Source: Williamsia maris
GTDB lineage: Bacteria; Actinomycetota; Actinomycetes; Mycobacteriales; Mycobacteriaceae
Reading direction: 5' to 3'
DNA length: 64,000 bases
Assembly: GCF_024171815.1 (NCBI RefSeq)
Contig: NZ_JAMTCJ010000002.1
Coordinates: forward strand, 992,001-1,056,000
Made by a program: the position numbers and the translations under genes. Below the pieces are notes generated by a model. The model had not been told where the DNA came from, did not search any database, and worked only from the letters and a program-made list of their open reading frames with translations. Below are positions 33,592 to 41,820 of the stretch, piece after piece; position 1 is the first letter of the stretch, and each line of letters begins with the position of its first letter.

Positions 33592-34935
33592 ATGACTGCG
33601 CAACCCACCCGCCAGATGCACCTCAACGCGTTCCTGATGGGCGTCGGGCACCACGAGGCGGCGTGGCGGCACCCGTCGACCGACGAACGCCGTCTCCTCG
33701 ACGTCCGGCACTATCAGGAGCTCGCCCGGATCGCCGAGCGCGGCAAACTCGACTCGATCTTCTTCGCCGACAACGTCGCGGTCGGTCCGCGCGTGCAGCG
33801 CCATGCGCTCGCGACGTTCGAGCCGGTCACCCTGCTCTCGGCGATCGCGGTGGTCACCGAGAGGATCGGGCTGATCTCGACCGCGTCGACGTCGTACAAC
33901 GAGCCCTACAACCTCGCGCGGGAGTTCGCCTCGCTGGACCACATCAGCAACGGGCGGGCGGGATGGAACATCGTCACCTCCGGCACCGAGGCCGAGGCGC
34001 GCAACTTCGGGCACGAGTCGATCCCCGAGCACGCCCGCCGATACGAGCGGGCCGGTGAGTTCCTCGATGTGGTGACCGCGCTCTGGGACAGCTGGGAGTC
34101 CGATGCGCTCGTGCTCGACCCGGCCGAGGGTGTGTTCGCCGACCCGGCTCGCGTGCACGACATCGACCATGTGGGGGAACGCTTTCGGGTCCACGGTCCG
34201 CTGAACACGCCGCGCGGACCGCAGGGCAGGCCGCTTCTCGTCCAGGCGGGGTCGTCGGAGAGCGGCAAGGAGTTCGCCGCCGCGCACGCCGAGGCCGTCT
34301 TCACCGCGCAGCGGTCGATCGAGGAGGCGGTGCAGTTCTACTGGGACCTCAAGGGTCGGCTGGAACGGCACGGTCGCACACCCGATCAGGTGGCGGTGTT
34401 GCCGGGTGTGGTGCCCTATCTCGCCGAGACCGAGAGTGCCGCAATCGCGTTGGAGCGGGAGTTCACCGATCTCATCTCGGCGGATCACGCGCTCGGGCAG
34501 CTGTCGCGGATGGTCGGCATCGACCTGACCGGGCACCCCCTCGACGAGCCGCTCCCGCCGCTGCCCGACGAGTCCGAGATCGAGGGCGCCAAGAGCAGGT
34601 TCACCCTCGTCAAGAGTCTGGCGCAGGGGGAGGAGCTGACGGTCCGCGAGCTGATCGGCAAGCTCGGCGGTGGTCGCGGGCACCGCTCGTTCGCCGGCAC
34701 GCCCGAGCAGCTGGCCGACAACCTCGAGCAGTGGTTTCTCGCGGGGGCCGCGGACGGTTTCAACATCATGCCGCCGTCACTGCCGGGTGGGCTCGACCTG
34801 TTCGTCGACCACGTCGTGCCGATCCTGCAGGACCGCGGACTGTTCCGTCGCGAGTACACCGCGGACACGTTGCGCGGCCACTACGGACTCGACCCGGTGC
34901 CGACGCGTCACCGGACGGAGGCGCTGACGCGGTAG
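33592..34935 (+). CDS. FMN-dependent monooxygenase, NtaA/SnaA/DszA family
   Basis: A 447-residue luciferase-like (bacterial TIM-barrel) monooxygenase that uses FMNH2 from a separate reductase. Family markers are QMHLNAFLMGVGHHEAAWRH at the N-terminus, LDHISNGRAGWNIVTSG and GPLNTPRGPQGRPLLVQAGSS. This branch includes nitrilotriacetate monooxygenase, pristinamycin synthase subunit SnaA and the dibenzothiophene-sulfone monooxygenase DszA. As the last gene of the ssu operon it most likely cleaves an organosulfur compound imported by SsuABC. No flavin reductase is encoded nearby, so FMNH2 would be supplied from elsewhere. Confidence 0.88.
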   Translation: MTAQPTRQMHLNAFLMGVGHHEAAWRHPSTDERRLLDVRHYQELARIAERGKLDSIFFADNVAVGPRVQRHALATFEPVTLLSAIAVVTERIGLISTASTSYNEPYNLAREFASLDHISNGRAGWNIVTSGTEAEARNFGHESIPEHARRYERAGEFLDVVTALWDSWESDALVLDPAEGVFADPARVHDIDHVGERFRVHGPLNTPRGPQGRPLLVQAGSSESGKEFAAAHAEAVFTAQRSIEEAVQFYWDLKGRLERHGRTPDQVAVLPGVVPYLAETESAAIALEREFTDLISADHALGQLSRMVGIDLTGHPLDEPLPPLPDESEIEGAKSRFTLVKSLAQGEELTVRELIGKLGGGRGHRSFAGTPEQLADNLEQWFLAGAADGFNIMPPSLPGGLDLFVDHVVPILQDRGLFRREYTADTLRGHYGLDPVPTRHRTEALTR

Positions 34936-35057
34936 GTGTTCAGCGGAGCCCTCGGCACGATTAACACGACTGTCATCGAATCGAGCGCTCCATCGCACCT
35001 CGGAGGCTCTACCTTCCGATCAGATGGTCGCGTTGTCTGATGTCGGAGGGAGCCACC

Positions 35058-36626
35058 GTGCCCGAAGGTCATGAAGTACCGGAGTTGAGTGCCGACGAGA
35101 AGCAACTCGCCGAGCTGGGGTATTCGCAGGAGTTGCAACGTTCCTGGTCGGGGTTCAGCAACTTCGCGATCTCGTTCTCGATCATCTCGATCCTGGCCGG
35201 CTGCTTCACCTCGTTCGGCCTCGGTTGGAACAACGGGGGACCGGCCGCGATCGCGTGGGGTTGGCCGATCGTCTCGCTGTTCATCCTGGTCATCGGGCTG
35301 TGCATGTCCGAGTTGGTCTCGGCGTATCCGACGTCGGGCGGGATCTACTGGTGGGCAAGCAAACTCGGTGGCGCCAAGGCTGGCTACTACACCGGGTGGC
35401 TGAACCTCATCGGCCTGATCGCCATCGTCGCGTCGGTCGCCTACGGGTGCGCGACGTTCCTCGACCTCACGCTCGGGACGTTCAGCCAGAGTTGGCTCGA
35501 CGGCTACAGCCTGACGCGGGTGTTCATCATCTTCGTGATCATCCTGGTCGTCGCCGCGGTGGTGAACATCTTCTCGTCGAACCTGCTGGCCATCATCAAC
35601 AACATCTCGGTGTGGTGGCACGTCTTCGGTGCAGCCGCGGTCATTCTCATCCTCGCGATCGTCCCGTCGCATCACGCGAGCCTGTCCGACGTGTTCGCCA
35701 AGACCGTCAACAACAGCGGGATCTTCTCCGGCGCGACGTCGGGCGTGGGATGGCTGTTCTTCGTGTTGCCGATCTCGGCCATCCTGACGCAGTACACGAT
35801 CACCGGGTACGACGCGTCCGCTCACCTGTCGGAGGAGACCCACAGTGCTGCCGACGGTGCGGCCAAGGGGATCTGGCGGTCGATCTTCTACTCCGCGATC
35901 GGCGGCTGGATCCTGTTGCTGGCCTTCCTGTTCGCCGTCCAGGACTCCGACGGGGTGTCGAAGGGCGGTGGCGCGGTGTCGGTCATCTTCGCCCAGGCAA
36001 TGAGCTCGGGGTGGGTGGGCACGGTGTTGCTGATCTCGACGGCCGGCCAGTTCTTCTGTGCGATGGCGTGCATGACGAGCTCGTCGCGGATGCTCTACGC
36101 GTTCAGTCGGGACCGTGCGGTGCCCGGCCACCGGCTGTGGTCGTCGCTGAACGCGAAGAAGGTGCCTGCCAACGGGGTGCTGCTCTCGGCGGTGATCGCC
36201 GCGATCATCACGTTGCCCGCCCTGGTGAAGGTGGACATCAACGGTGCACCGGTGCCGGTCGCGTTCTTCGCGGTCGTGTCGATCGGCGTCGTCGGGCTGT
36301 ATCTCGCCTTCGCCGTGCCGATCTACTACCGATGGAAGGCCGGCGACGTCTTCGCGGTCGGGTCGTGGAACCTGCGAGGGCACCACAGGTGGTTGGCGCC
36401 GGTCGCGCTCGTCGAGATCATCATCACCTCGATCATCGCGCTGTTCCCCACGTCGCTGGGCGGCATGCCCTGGGACCCGAGCTTCGAATGGAAGTTCGTC
36501 AACTACACGCCGCTACTCGTCGGTGGCGTGCTGATCCTGCTGTGGGTCTACTGGCATCTGTCCGTCAAGAAGTGGTTCACCGGTCCGATCCAGCAGGTCG
36601 GTACCCCGGAGAAGACCGTCGCCTGA
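35058..36626 (+). CDS. APC-family amino acid permease
   Basis: A 522-residue transporter with twelve predicted membrane helices. The opening SFAISFSIISILAGCFTSFGLGW-like region (residues ~35-60) and the EELVSAYPTSGG-type motif (here SELVSAYPTSGGIYWW) are those of the amino acid/choline or GABA permease branch of the APC superfamily, as is TGYDASAHLSEETH in the middle. The substrate is probably an amino acid, choline or a polyamine; the branch cannot be fixed by eye. A GTG at 35058 with GGAGGGAG five bases upstream is preferred over the ATG at 35040, which has no ribosome site. It stands alone between unrelated genes. Confidence 0.88.
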   Translation: MPEGHEVPELSADEKQLAELGYSQELQRSWSGFSNFAISFSIISILAGCFTSFGLGWNNGGPAAIAWGWPIVSLFILVIGLCMSELVSAYPTSGGIYWWASKLGGAKAGYYTGWLNLIGLIAIVASVAYGCATFLDLTLGTFSQSWLDGYSLTRVFIIFVIILVVAAVVNIFSSNLLAIINNISVWWHVFGAAAVILILAIVPSHHASLSDVFAKTVNNSGIFSGATSGVGWLFFVLPISAILTQYTITGYDASAHLSEETHSAADGAAKGIWRSIFYSAIGGWILLLAFLFAVQDSDGVSKGGGAVSVIFAQAMSSGWVGTVLLISTAGQFFCAMACMTSSSRMLYAFSRDRAVPGHRLWSSLNAKKVPANGVLLSAVIAAIITLPALVKVDINGAPVPVAFFAVVSIGVVGLYLAFAVPIYYRWKAGDVFAVGSWNLRGHHRWLAPVALVEIIITSIIALFPTSLGGMPWDPSFEWKFVNYTPLLVGGVLILLWVYWHLSVKKWFTGPIQQVGTPEKTVA

Positions 36627-36654
36627 GATGTGACGGACCCCGTGCCGCGTCGGC

Positions 36655-37128
36655 TCAGCGGTTACGCCACCACAACGTGCCGGACAGCACGGTCGCGAAC
36701 GCGCACCACGCGGCGTAGGGGGTCAGTGCTGCAGCCGCGGGTGTCGAGATCGCCGATGACCGGCGCACCAGGTCGGCGCTGCTCACGGTGAGCGCACCGG
36801 CGACCACAGTGGCCTCCGCGAGCCGGTGCGCTCGGAAGAACACCCACGTCCACGACCCGTTGAGCACGAGGTTCGCGGCCAGCGCGGCCGTGAACGCGGT
36901 CGACTCGTCGGTCCGGTCGGCCGCGTCGAGGTCGTCGATCACGGTCGCCGAGCTGACGGCGATGTCGGCGTAGAGCGCGGTCCAGACGATCGGGAACGCG
37001 ATGGGCGGCGGCTGGAATGCGGGCTTCGACAGAGTGCGGAACCACAGCGAGTTCGCGTCCTTGGACGCCAGGGCGCCGATGACCGAGGTGGCGGCAGTCG
37101 CCGCGGAGGTGAGGAGCAGGGAACGCAC
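36655..37128 (-). CDS. tspO: TspO/MBR-family membrane protein
   Basis: A 157-residue five-helix membrane protein. The conserved loop KPAFQPPPIAFPIVWTALY and the GSWTWVFFRAHRL segment in helix three identify the tryptophan-rich sensory protein family, which binds tetrapyrroles and isoprenoids. Helix five ends in TLWWRNR. The start is a GTG at 37128. It lies 81 bp downstream of the polymerase gene on the same strand and could be cotranscribed, with no functional link apparent. Confidence 0.88.
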   Translation of the reverse strand: MRSLLLTSAATAATSVIGALASKDANSLWFRTLSKPAFQPPPIAFPIVWTALYADIAVSSATVIDDLDAADRTDESTAFTAALAANLVLNGSWTWVFFRAHRLAEATVVAGALTVSSADLVRRSSAISTPAAAALTPYAAWCAFATVLSGTLWWRNR

Positions 37129-37209
37129 GGTGCGCCTTTCGTCGGGGATTCACCCCCAGGGTGCCAGCGTCCTGGTCGTGGGGGTCGCCGCAGATGGGTG
37201 ATCACCGGC

Positions 37210-38253
37210 TCAGAAGAGCGTCGCGGGCACATCGGTCGCGGGTTGCAATCTCGTCAACGTGAAGCCGATCCCGGACAGCTCCGGATGCGGCAGGTCGGCG
37301 AGGAGCATCCGGGCCCGGTCCGACCACAGCTCGACGTCGGCAGACGGATCCGGGAACGACTGCCTCCGCACGAGGGGAGGTCCACCCGCGGTGGGCTTCA
37401 GGGTGAGGGTCATGCCGGTCCCGACGAGGCCTGCCCGGATGGCGCGACGGCACACCCGCGCGACCGAACCGGTCAGCACATCCGCGGGCAGGTGATCGGG
37501 CCGTCGAAAGCCGGCAATGGCCCCCTCGGAGGACAGGGTGGTGCGGGTCGCCACGGAACGCACCTCGGAGTCGTCGGTGCCGGTGCGGAACCCGCGCAGA
37601 CGTTTGGCCATCCCGACGCCGCAGACCAGCTCGAGTTCGTCGTCGGACACGGTGTCGAGGTCGCCGAGGGTCACCGCGCCCAGTTGGGTCAGGCGCTCAA
37701 GCGTGCGACCGCCCACACCCCACGCCCTGTCGAGCCGCAGGGTCGCCCGGAGTATCTGTTCCTCAGCCGGTTCGATCATGCGGACACCGTCGGGCTTTGC
37801 CGACCGCGATGCCAGTTTCGCGATCAATTTCGTCCGACCTATTCCGATGCTGATCGGTAGCGAGAGCTCGCCGGCGGCCCGATGTCGGATGACCTCGGCG
37901 GCTTCCCGCGCGGCGGACCAGTCGGTGACCCCGACGTCGAGGAAGCCCTCCTCCATGGACCCGGGCTCCACCGCCAGCGCGCAGTCGGCGAACAGGTCGA
38001 ACAACGCCTCGCTCGCCTCCTCGACCTCGGACCGCGGGACCTCGATCAGCACGAGGTCGGGGCACAGTCGGAGTGCCTCGGCGGCGAGCATCCCGCCGTG
38101 GACACCTCGGGAGCGCGCGACGTAATTGGCGCTGGCGACAAACACATACGCCGTGACGGCCACCGGGGTGTCGATCAGATCGGGCCGGCCGCGCAGCACC
38201 ACCGACGCGAAGAACGCATCCGCATCGGCGTGCAGGACGAGGCGCTGGGACAT
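37210..38253 (-). CDS. dinB: Y-family DNA polymerase (DinB/Pol IV-like)
   Basis: A 347-residue translesion polymerase. Palm residues include Asp10 in HADADAFFASV and the steric-gate Phe14; NYVARSRGVHGGM is the finger segment; a helix-hairpin-helix thumb (AWGVGGRTLERL, GVGMAKRLRG) and a little-finger domain follow. The usual catalytic SxDE motif reads SMEE (Glu101-Glu102), so the second metal-binding Asp is replaced by Glu. It may be an active enzyme with altered metal geometry or a specialised paralog. There is no obvious C-terminal beta-clamp motif. A leaderless-type -10 lies 6 nt before the ATG; no SOS box was seen. Confidence 0.87.
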   Translation of the reverse strand: MSQRLVLHADADAFFASVVLRGRPDLIDTPVAVTAYVFVASANYVARSRGVHGGMLAAEALRLCPDLVLIEVPRSEVEEASEALFDLFADCALAVEPGSMEEGFLDVGVTDWSAAREAAEVIRHRAAGELSLPISIGIGRTKLIAKLASRSAKPDGVRMIEPAEEQILRATLRLDRAWGVGGRTLERLTQLGAVTLGDLDTVSDDELELVCGVGMAKRLRGFRTGTDDSEVRSVATRTTLSSEGAIAGFRRPDHLPADVLTGSVARVCRRAIRAGLVGTGMTLTLKPTAGGPPLVRRQSFPDPSADVELWSDRARMLLADLPHPELSGIGFTLTRLQPATDVPATLF

Positions 38254-38259
38254 CGCTCG

Positions 38260-38265
38260 ACCGTA
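38260..38265 (-). promoter_or_regulatory. Leaderless-type -10 hexamer TACGGT
   Basis: On the minus strand TACGGT ends 6 nt before the dinB ATG and there is no ribosome site. It fits the TANNNT leaderless pattern seen repeatedly in this window. Confidence 0.45.
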
Positions 38266-38315
38266 GCGATGGGGTCCGACGGAGTCGGGGTGCAGGCAGG
38301 GGGAGCGGAAGAGAG

Positions 38316-38389
38316 TGGAGCCGATGACGGGAATCGAACCCGCGTATTCAGCTTGGGAAGCTGATGTTCTGCCATTGAACTACATCGGC
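38316..38389 (-). tRNA. tRNA-Gly (anticodon CCC)
   Basis: A 74-nt tRNA on the minus strand including an encoded CCA end. The acceptor stem pairs GCCGATG with CATCGGC, the anticodon loop is TTCCCAA within a CAGC/GCTG stem, and the T loop is GGTTCGATTCC. The CCC anticodon reads GGG glycine codons. No integrated element is visible on either side, although tRNA 3' ends are common integration sites. Confidence 0.95.
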
Positions 38390-38455
38390 GCGCGATCGCA
38401 GTCGCGAAGGCAAGAGTAGCAAGGGCTCGCCGCGCGGTGGTGGGAGACTGGACCC

Positions 38456-39502
38456 ATGAGGCCCGTGTCCGATCTGACCGCCCCCATGACCCCGTACGAC
38501 GCGCTGTTGCGCGTCGCGTTCCTCATGGAGCGCGCCCGCGAGGGGTCTTATCGCGTCGAGGCCTTCCGTAAGGCCGCAGGCATCGTGGCCCAGATGGGAC
38601 TCGACGAGACCCGCGCCCGGGTGGAGCGCCACGCGATCAGCGAGATCACCGGCATCGGCAAGTCCACCGCGGCGGTCATCAACGAGGCCGTTCGCGGGAA
38701 GGTGCCCGCCCGCCTGTTCACACTCCAGGAGGAGGTGGGTCCACTGGTCGTCGGCGGCGAGGACCTGTACGCCGCGGTGCGCGGTGATCTGCACGCGCAT
38801 TCGAACTGGAGCGACGGTGGGGCGTCCATCGACGAGATGGTCGACGCCGCAGCCGCACTCGGACAGGAGTGGATGGCGCTGACCGACCACTCACCCCGCC
38901 TGCGGGTCGCGAACGGCTTGTCGGCCGAGCGTCTGGCCCATCAACTCGATGTCGTGGCCGACATCAACTCCGCACGCGACGACGGGTTCCGTCTCGTCTC
39001 CGGCATCGAGGTCGACATCCTCGACGACGGCAGCCTGGACCAGAGCGACGAGATGCTCGACCGTCTCGAGATCGTCACCGCCTCGGTGCATTCGAACCTG
39101 AAGATGGATCGCGGTCCGATGACGCGTCGGCTGGTGACGGCGGTCAGCGATCGACGTGTGAACGTCCTCGGCCACTGCACCGGCCGACTGGTGGCCGGCG
39201 GGCGCGGAGAACGCCCGCAGTCGAAGTTCGACCCCGAGGCGGTCTTCGCCGCGTGCGCCGAGAACAACACCGCCGTCGAGATCAACTCCCGACCCGAGCG
39301 GGTGGACCCGCCCGACGAGATGATCGAGTTGGCAAACGATCTCGGGTGTCTGTTCGCCATCGACTCCGACGCGCACGCGCCCGGCCAGCTCGACTTCAAG
39401 GCCTACGGTTGCGAGCGGGCGGAACGCCTGGGCATAGACCCCGAGCGCATCGTCACCACCTGGACGGTGGACGACATGCTCGAATGGGCTGCCGCGGGAT
39501 AG
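38456..39502 (+). CDS. PHP-domain metal hydrolase with N-terminal HhH/PolX-like region
   Basis: A 348-residue protein. The N-terminal ~90 residues are helical and resemble the helix-hairpin-helix part of PolX-type polymerases (YRVEAFRKAAGIVAQM, ISEITGIGKSTAAVINEAV). From ~107 on is a PHP domain: metal motif DLHAHSNWSDG, TDHSPRLRVANG, SGIEVDIL, ASVHSN, GHCTGR, VEINSRPERVDPP and IDSDAHAPGQ. PHP domains are phosphoesterases; in PolX they act as a 3'-5' exonuclease. Here the polymerase palm is missing, so a stand-alone nuclease or sugar-phosphate phosphatase is possible. It faces the tRNA and polymerase genes but shares no operon with them. Confidence 0.83.
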   Translation: MRPVSDLTAPMTPYDALLRVAFLMERAREGSYRVEAFRKAAGIVAQMGLDETRARVERHAISEITGIGKSTAAVINEAVRGKVPARLFTLQEEVGPLVVGGEDLYAAVRGDLHAHSNWSDGGASIDEMVDAAAALGQEWMALTDHSPRLRVANGLSAERLAHQLDVVADINSARDDGFRLVSGIEVDILDDGSLDQSDEMLDRLEIVTASVHSNLKMDRGPMTRRLVTAVSDRRVNVLGHCTGRLVAGGRGERPQSKFDPEAVFAACAENNTAVEINSRPERVDPPDEMIELANDLGCLFAIDSDAHAPGQLDFKAYGCERAERLGIDPERIVTTWTVDDMLEWAAAG

Positions 39503-39568
39503 GTCTTCGGCCGATTCATCCACAGTTGCCGGCCGCTCCACAGTTCCGGCAACGGATCTCGGCGATTG

Positions 39569-39584
39569 TCGTACCCCTGTTCTA
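39569..39584 (+). promoter_or_regulatory. Putative LexA SOS box (TCGTAC-N4-GTTCTA)
   Basis: The site matches the mycobacterial SOS consensus TCGAAC-N4-GTTCGA at 10 of 12 positions with the exact 4-nt spacer. It overlaps a -10-like TAGATT (39583-39588) 39 nt before the DUF222 gene. 13E12/DUF222 genes in mycobacteria are known LexA targets, which supports the assignment. Just upstream CCACAGTT is repeated at 39520 and 39539. Confidence 0.6.
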
Positions 39585-39627
39585 GATTGGGGGCACTGGT
39601 TCGGACGGTCTCGGGGAGGGGGCGGTG

Positions 39628-41097
39628 ATGACGGTTTCCGCGATGCCGATGCCTACGTCGCGCCCTGTGCTGGACCTCCTCACGACGCTCGACGAGACAT
39701 GCGACGCGCTGAACTCGTCGGATCTGACGCGGATCGACGAATCCGAGCTCCGAACCCTTCTGCACGGTGTCGAGCGAGTCATCCACAAGGCCACGGTTGC
39801 CTCGCACGAGGTGATCTCCGAGTGCAATCAGCGGGGCTCGCAGCAACGGTGGGGATACAAGCGGCTGTCGCAGATGATCATCGGTGAGTTGAAACTCTCG
39901 GCCGGTGAGGCGGCCCGGCGGATTCGGGTGGCGGCGGCGACGGTGGGGCAGCGGTCGGTGACCGGGCAGCCCCTGGAGCCGCAGCAGTGGGATCTGTCGA
40001 TGGCGCTGTTCGCCGGCGAGGTGTCCGAACACCGGGCTGATGAGGTCCTGAAGGTGGTGGACCGGATCCCGGTCGCGGTGAGCGACGCCGAACGCGCGAA
40101 GGCCGAGGCCAGGATGGCCGAGGCGTCCAGGGACCTCGCGCCGAGCCAGATCGAACAGGTCGGAGACCGGCTGCTGGCCTATCTCGATCCCGACGGCACG
40201 CTGACCGATGACGTCGATCGTGCGAAGCGTCGCGGGCTGTCGTTGTCGCGGCAGGATGCGTCGATGATGTCGAAGCTCAAGGGGGAGTTGGATCCGGCGA
40301 CGCGGGCGATGTTCGACGTGTTGTTCGACGCCTGGGCGAAACCGGGGATGAACAATCCCGAGGACCCGGATTCACCGTCGGGCTCCTATTCCGATCCGGG
40401 CACCGACAGAGAACTCGCTGACGCCGCGGCGAAACGCGACACCCGCTCGGCGCCGCAGCGCCGACATGACGCGCTGTCGGCGATGGCGGCCTGGTTCATC
40501 GCCAACGGCAACCTCGGCTCCCATCGCGGGGCACCGGCCCAGGTCGTGGTGACCATGACCTACGAGCAGATCCTCGAGATGGCCGGCGTGGCGAGCACGA
40601 TGTCGGGTGGCCTGATCCCGGTGGTGGACGCTCTCGAGTTGGCCAAGGCCAACAATCTGCTTCTCGCGATCCTCGATGCGCGGGGGCTACCGATGTTCCT
40701 CGGTCGCAGCAAGAGACTGGCGTCGGCCGCGCAGCGGATCGCGATGTGGATCAGCTCCCGCGGTTGTACTCATCCGGGCTGCTCGGTCCCGTTCAGCTGG
40801 ACCGAGGCGCATCACGTCACCGACTGGTCCAAAGGCGGGCTGACGAACATCAACGAATTGACGCCGGCGTGTCCCGATCACCATTCGATGGTCGGCGACG
40901 GCCCCGAACGGTGGCAGACCGTCATCGTCGAGCACGGCCGCTACAAGGGACGCTGTGCCTGGATCCCACCGGCCTCGATCGACCCGGAACGACAACCGCG
41001 GATCAACCACGCCCACCACCCCGAGGAACTCCTCGAACAGGCGTGGGAACGAGCGCGCACCTCAGAACACCCCGATCGCAGCGATCCGTGGGGTTGA
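39628..41097 (+). CDS. DUF222 / HNH endonuclease-domain protein (13E12 repeat family)
   Basis: A 489-residue protein of the type found in many copies in mycobacterial and gordonial genomes. The DUF222 region (~35-330) is mostly helical and charged; the C-terminal HNH module (~370-440) has a Cys/His zinc-like cluster, [10 protein letters not shown], then the catalytic AHHVTDW and a final CPDHHSMV, so the nuclease core looks intact. It is followed by a basic/polar tail. A GGGAGGG ribosome site precedes the ATG (or the GTG three bases before). A probable SOS box in the promoter suggests induction by DNA damage. The family's biological role is not settled; mobile intron-like spread has been proposed. 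Confidence 0.88.
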   Translation: MTVSAMPMPTSRPVLDLLTTLDETCDALNSSDLTRIDESELRTLLHGVERVIHKATVASHEVISECNQRGSQQRWGYKRLSQMIIGELKLSAGEAARRIRVAAATVGQRSVTGQPLEPQQWDLSMALFAGEVSEHRADEVLKVVDRIPVAVSDAERAKAEARMAEASRDLAPSQIEQVGDRLLAYLDPDGTLTDDVDRAKRRGLSLSRQDASMMSKLKGELDPATRAMFDVLFDAWAKPGMNNPEDPDSPSGSYSDPGTDRELADAAAKRDTRSAPQRRHDALSAMAAWFIANGNLGSHRGAPAQVVVTMTYEQILEMAGVASTMSGGLIPVVDALELAKANNLLLAILDARGLPMFLGRSKRLASAAQRIAMWISSRGCTHPGCSVPFSWTEAHHVTDWSKGGLTNINELTPACPDHHSMVGDGPERWQTVIVEHGRYKGRCAWIPPASIDPERQPRINHAHHPEELLEQAWERARTSEHPDRSDPWG

Positions 41098-41109
41098 TGA
41101 GGGCTGCGT

Positions 41110-41115
41110 TAACCT
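41110..41115 (+). promoter_or_regulatory. Leaderless-type -10 hexamer TAACCT for dcd
   Basis: TAACCT ends 7 nt before the dcd ATG and there is no ribosome site, so a leaderless mRNA is likely. It lies just after the DUF222 stop codon. Confidence 0.5.
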
Positions 41116-41122
41116 CGTCCCC

Positions 41123-41692
41123 ATGCTGCTCTCCGACCGCGACATCCGCGCCGAACTCGCCAGTGGACGACTCGCGCTGGAACCGTACGATGCGGCGTTG
41201 GTGCAACCGTCGAGCGTGGACGTGCGTCTCGACAGCCTCTTCCGTGTCTTCAACAACACGCGCTACACGCACATCGACCCGGCGCAGCGCCAGGACGAAC
41301 TGACCAGCCTCATCGAGCCGGCCGAGGGTGAACCCTTCGTGCTGCACCCGGGTGAGTTCGTGCTCGGCTCGACACTGGAGGTCTGCACCCTGCCCGACGA
41401 TCTCGCCGGCCGACTCGAGGGCAAGTCGTCCCTCGGCCGACTCGGACTGCTGACCCACTCCACCGCGGGCTTCATCGACCCGGGCTTCACCGGACACATC
41501 ACCCTCGAGCTCTCCAACGTCGCGAACCTGCCCATCACCCTGTGGCCGGGGATGAAGATCGGGCAGCTGTGCCTCATCCGGCTCTCGAGCCCGGCGGAGA
41601 ACCCCTACGGCAGCGCTGGCATCGGGTCGAAGTACCAGGGCCAGCGCGGTCCGACACCGTCGAAGGCATACCTGAACTTCGGCCCCCGCTGA
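41123..41692 (+). CDS. dcd: dCTP deaminase
   Basis: A 189-residue trimeric nucleotide deaminase of the dUTPase fold, full length. Motifs are [10 protein letters not shown], the [12 protein letters not shown] segment with the conserved Arg/Ser pair, TAGFIDPGF with the catalytic Glu a few residues later in LELSN, and the closing [14 protein letters not shown]. Actinobacterial Dcd enzymes of this type are often bifunctional, converting dCTP directly to dUMP; that is family knowledge, not visible here. It starts 26 bp after the DUF222 gene with its own probable leaderless promoter. Confidence 0.95.
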   Translation: MLLSDRDIRAELASGRLALEPYDAALVQPSSVDVRLDSLFRVFNNTRYTHIDPAQRQDELTSLIEPAEGEPFVLHPGEFVLGSTLEVCTLPDDLAGRLEGKSSLGRLGLLTHSTAGFIDPGFTGHITLELSNVANLPITLWPGMKIGQLCLIRLSSPAENPYGSAGIGSKYQGQRGPTPSKAYLNFGPR

Positions 41693-41807
41693 CGGTCGCC
41701 CCGGTACCCACGCGCGGCGACACCGCGCGGTAACCAGCAGGTCAGCCGACGTTCACCGGGTGTCTTCCGGCCCGATCTCGGGTTGGTGGGAAACAGGATC
41801 CACCGCG

Positions 41808-41813
41808 TACTGT
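41808..41813 (+). promoter_or_regulatory. Leaderless-type -10 hexamer TACTGT for udg
   Basis: TACTGT ends 7 nt before the ATG at 41821 without a ribosome-binding sequence. This supports 41821 over the in-frame GTG at 41812, which overlaps the hexamer. Confidence 0.45.
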
Positions 41814-41820
41814 GCCGAAC

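Noticed and set aside
38316-38389. tRNA-Gly as an attachment site of an integrated element
   Set aside because: No integrase and no repeat of the tRNA 3' end were seen within the window.
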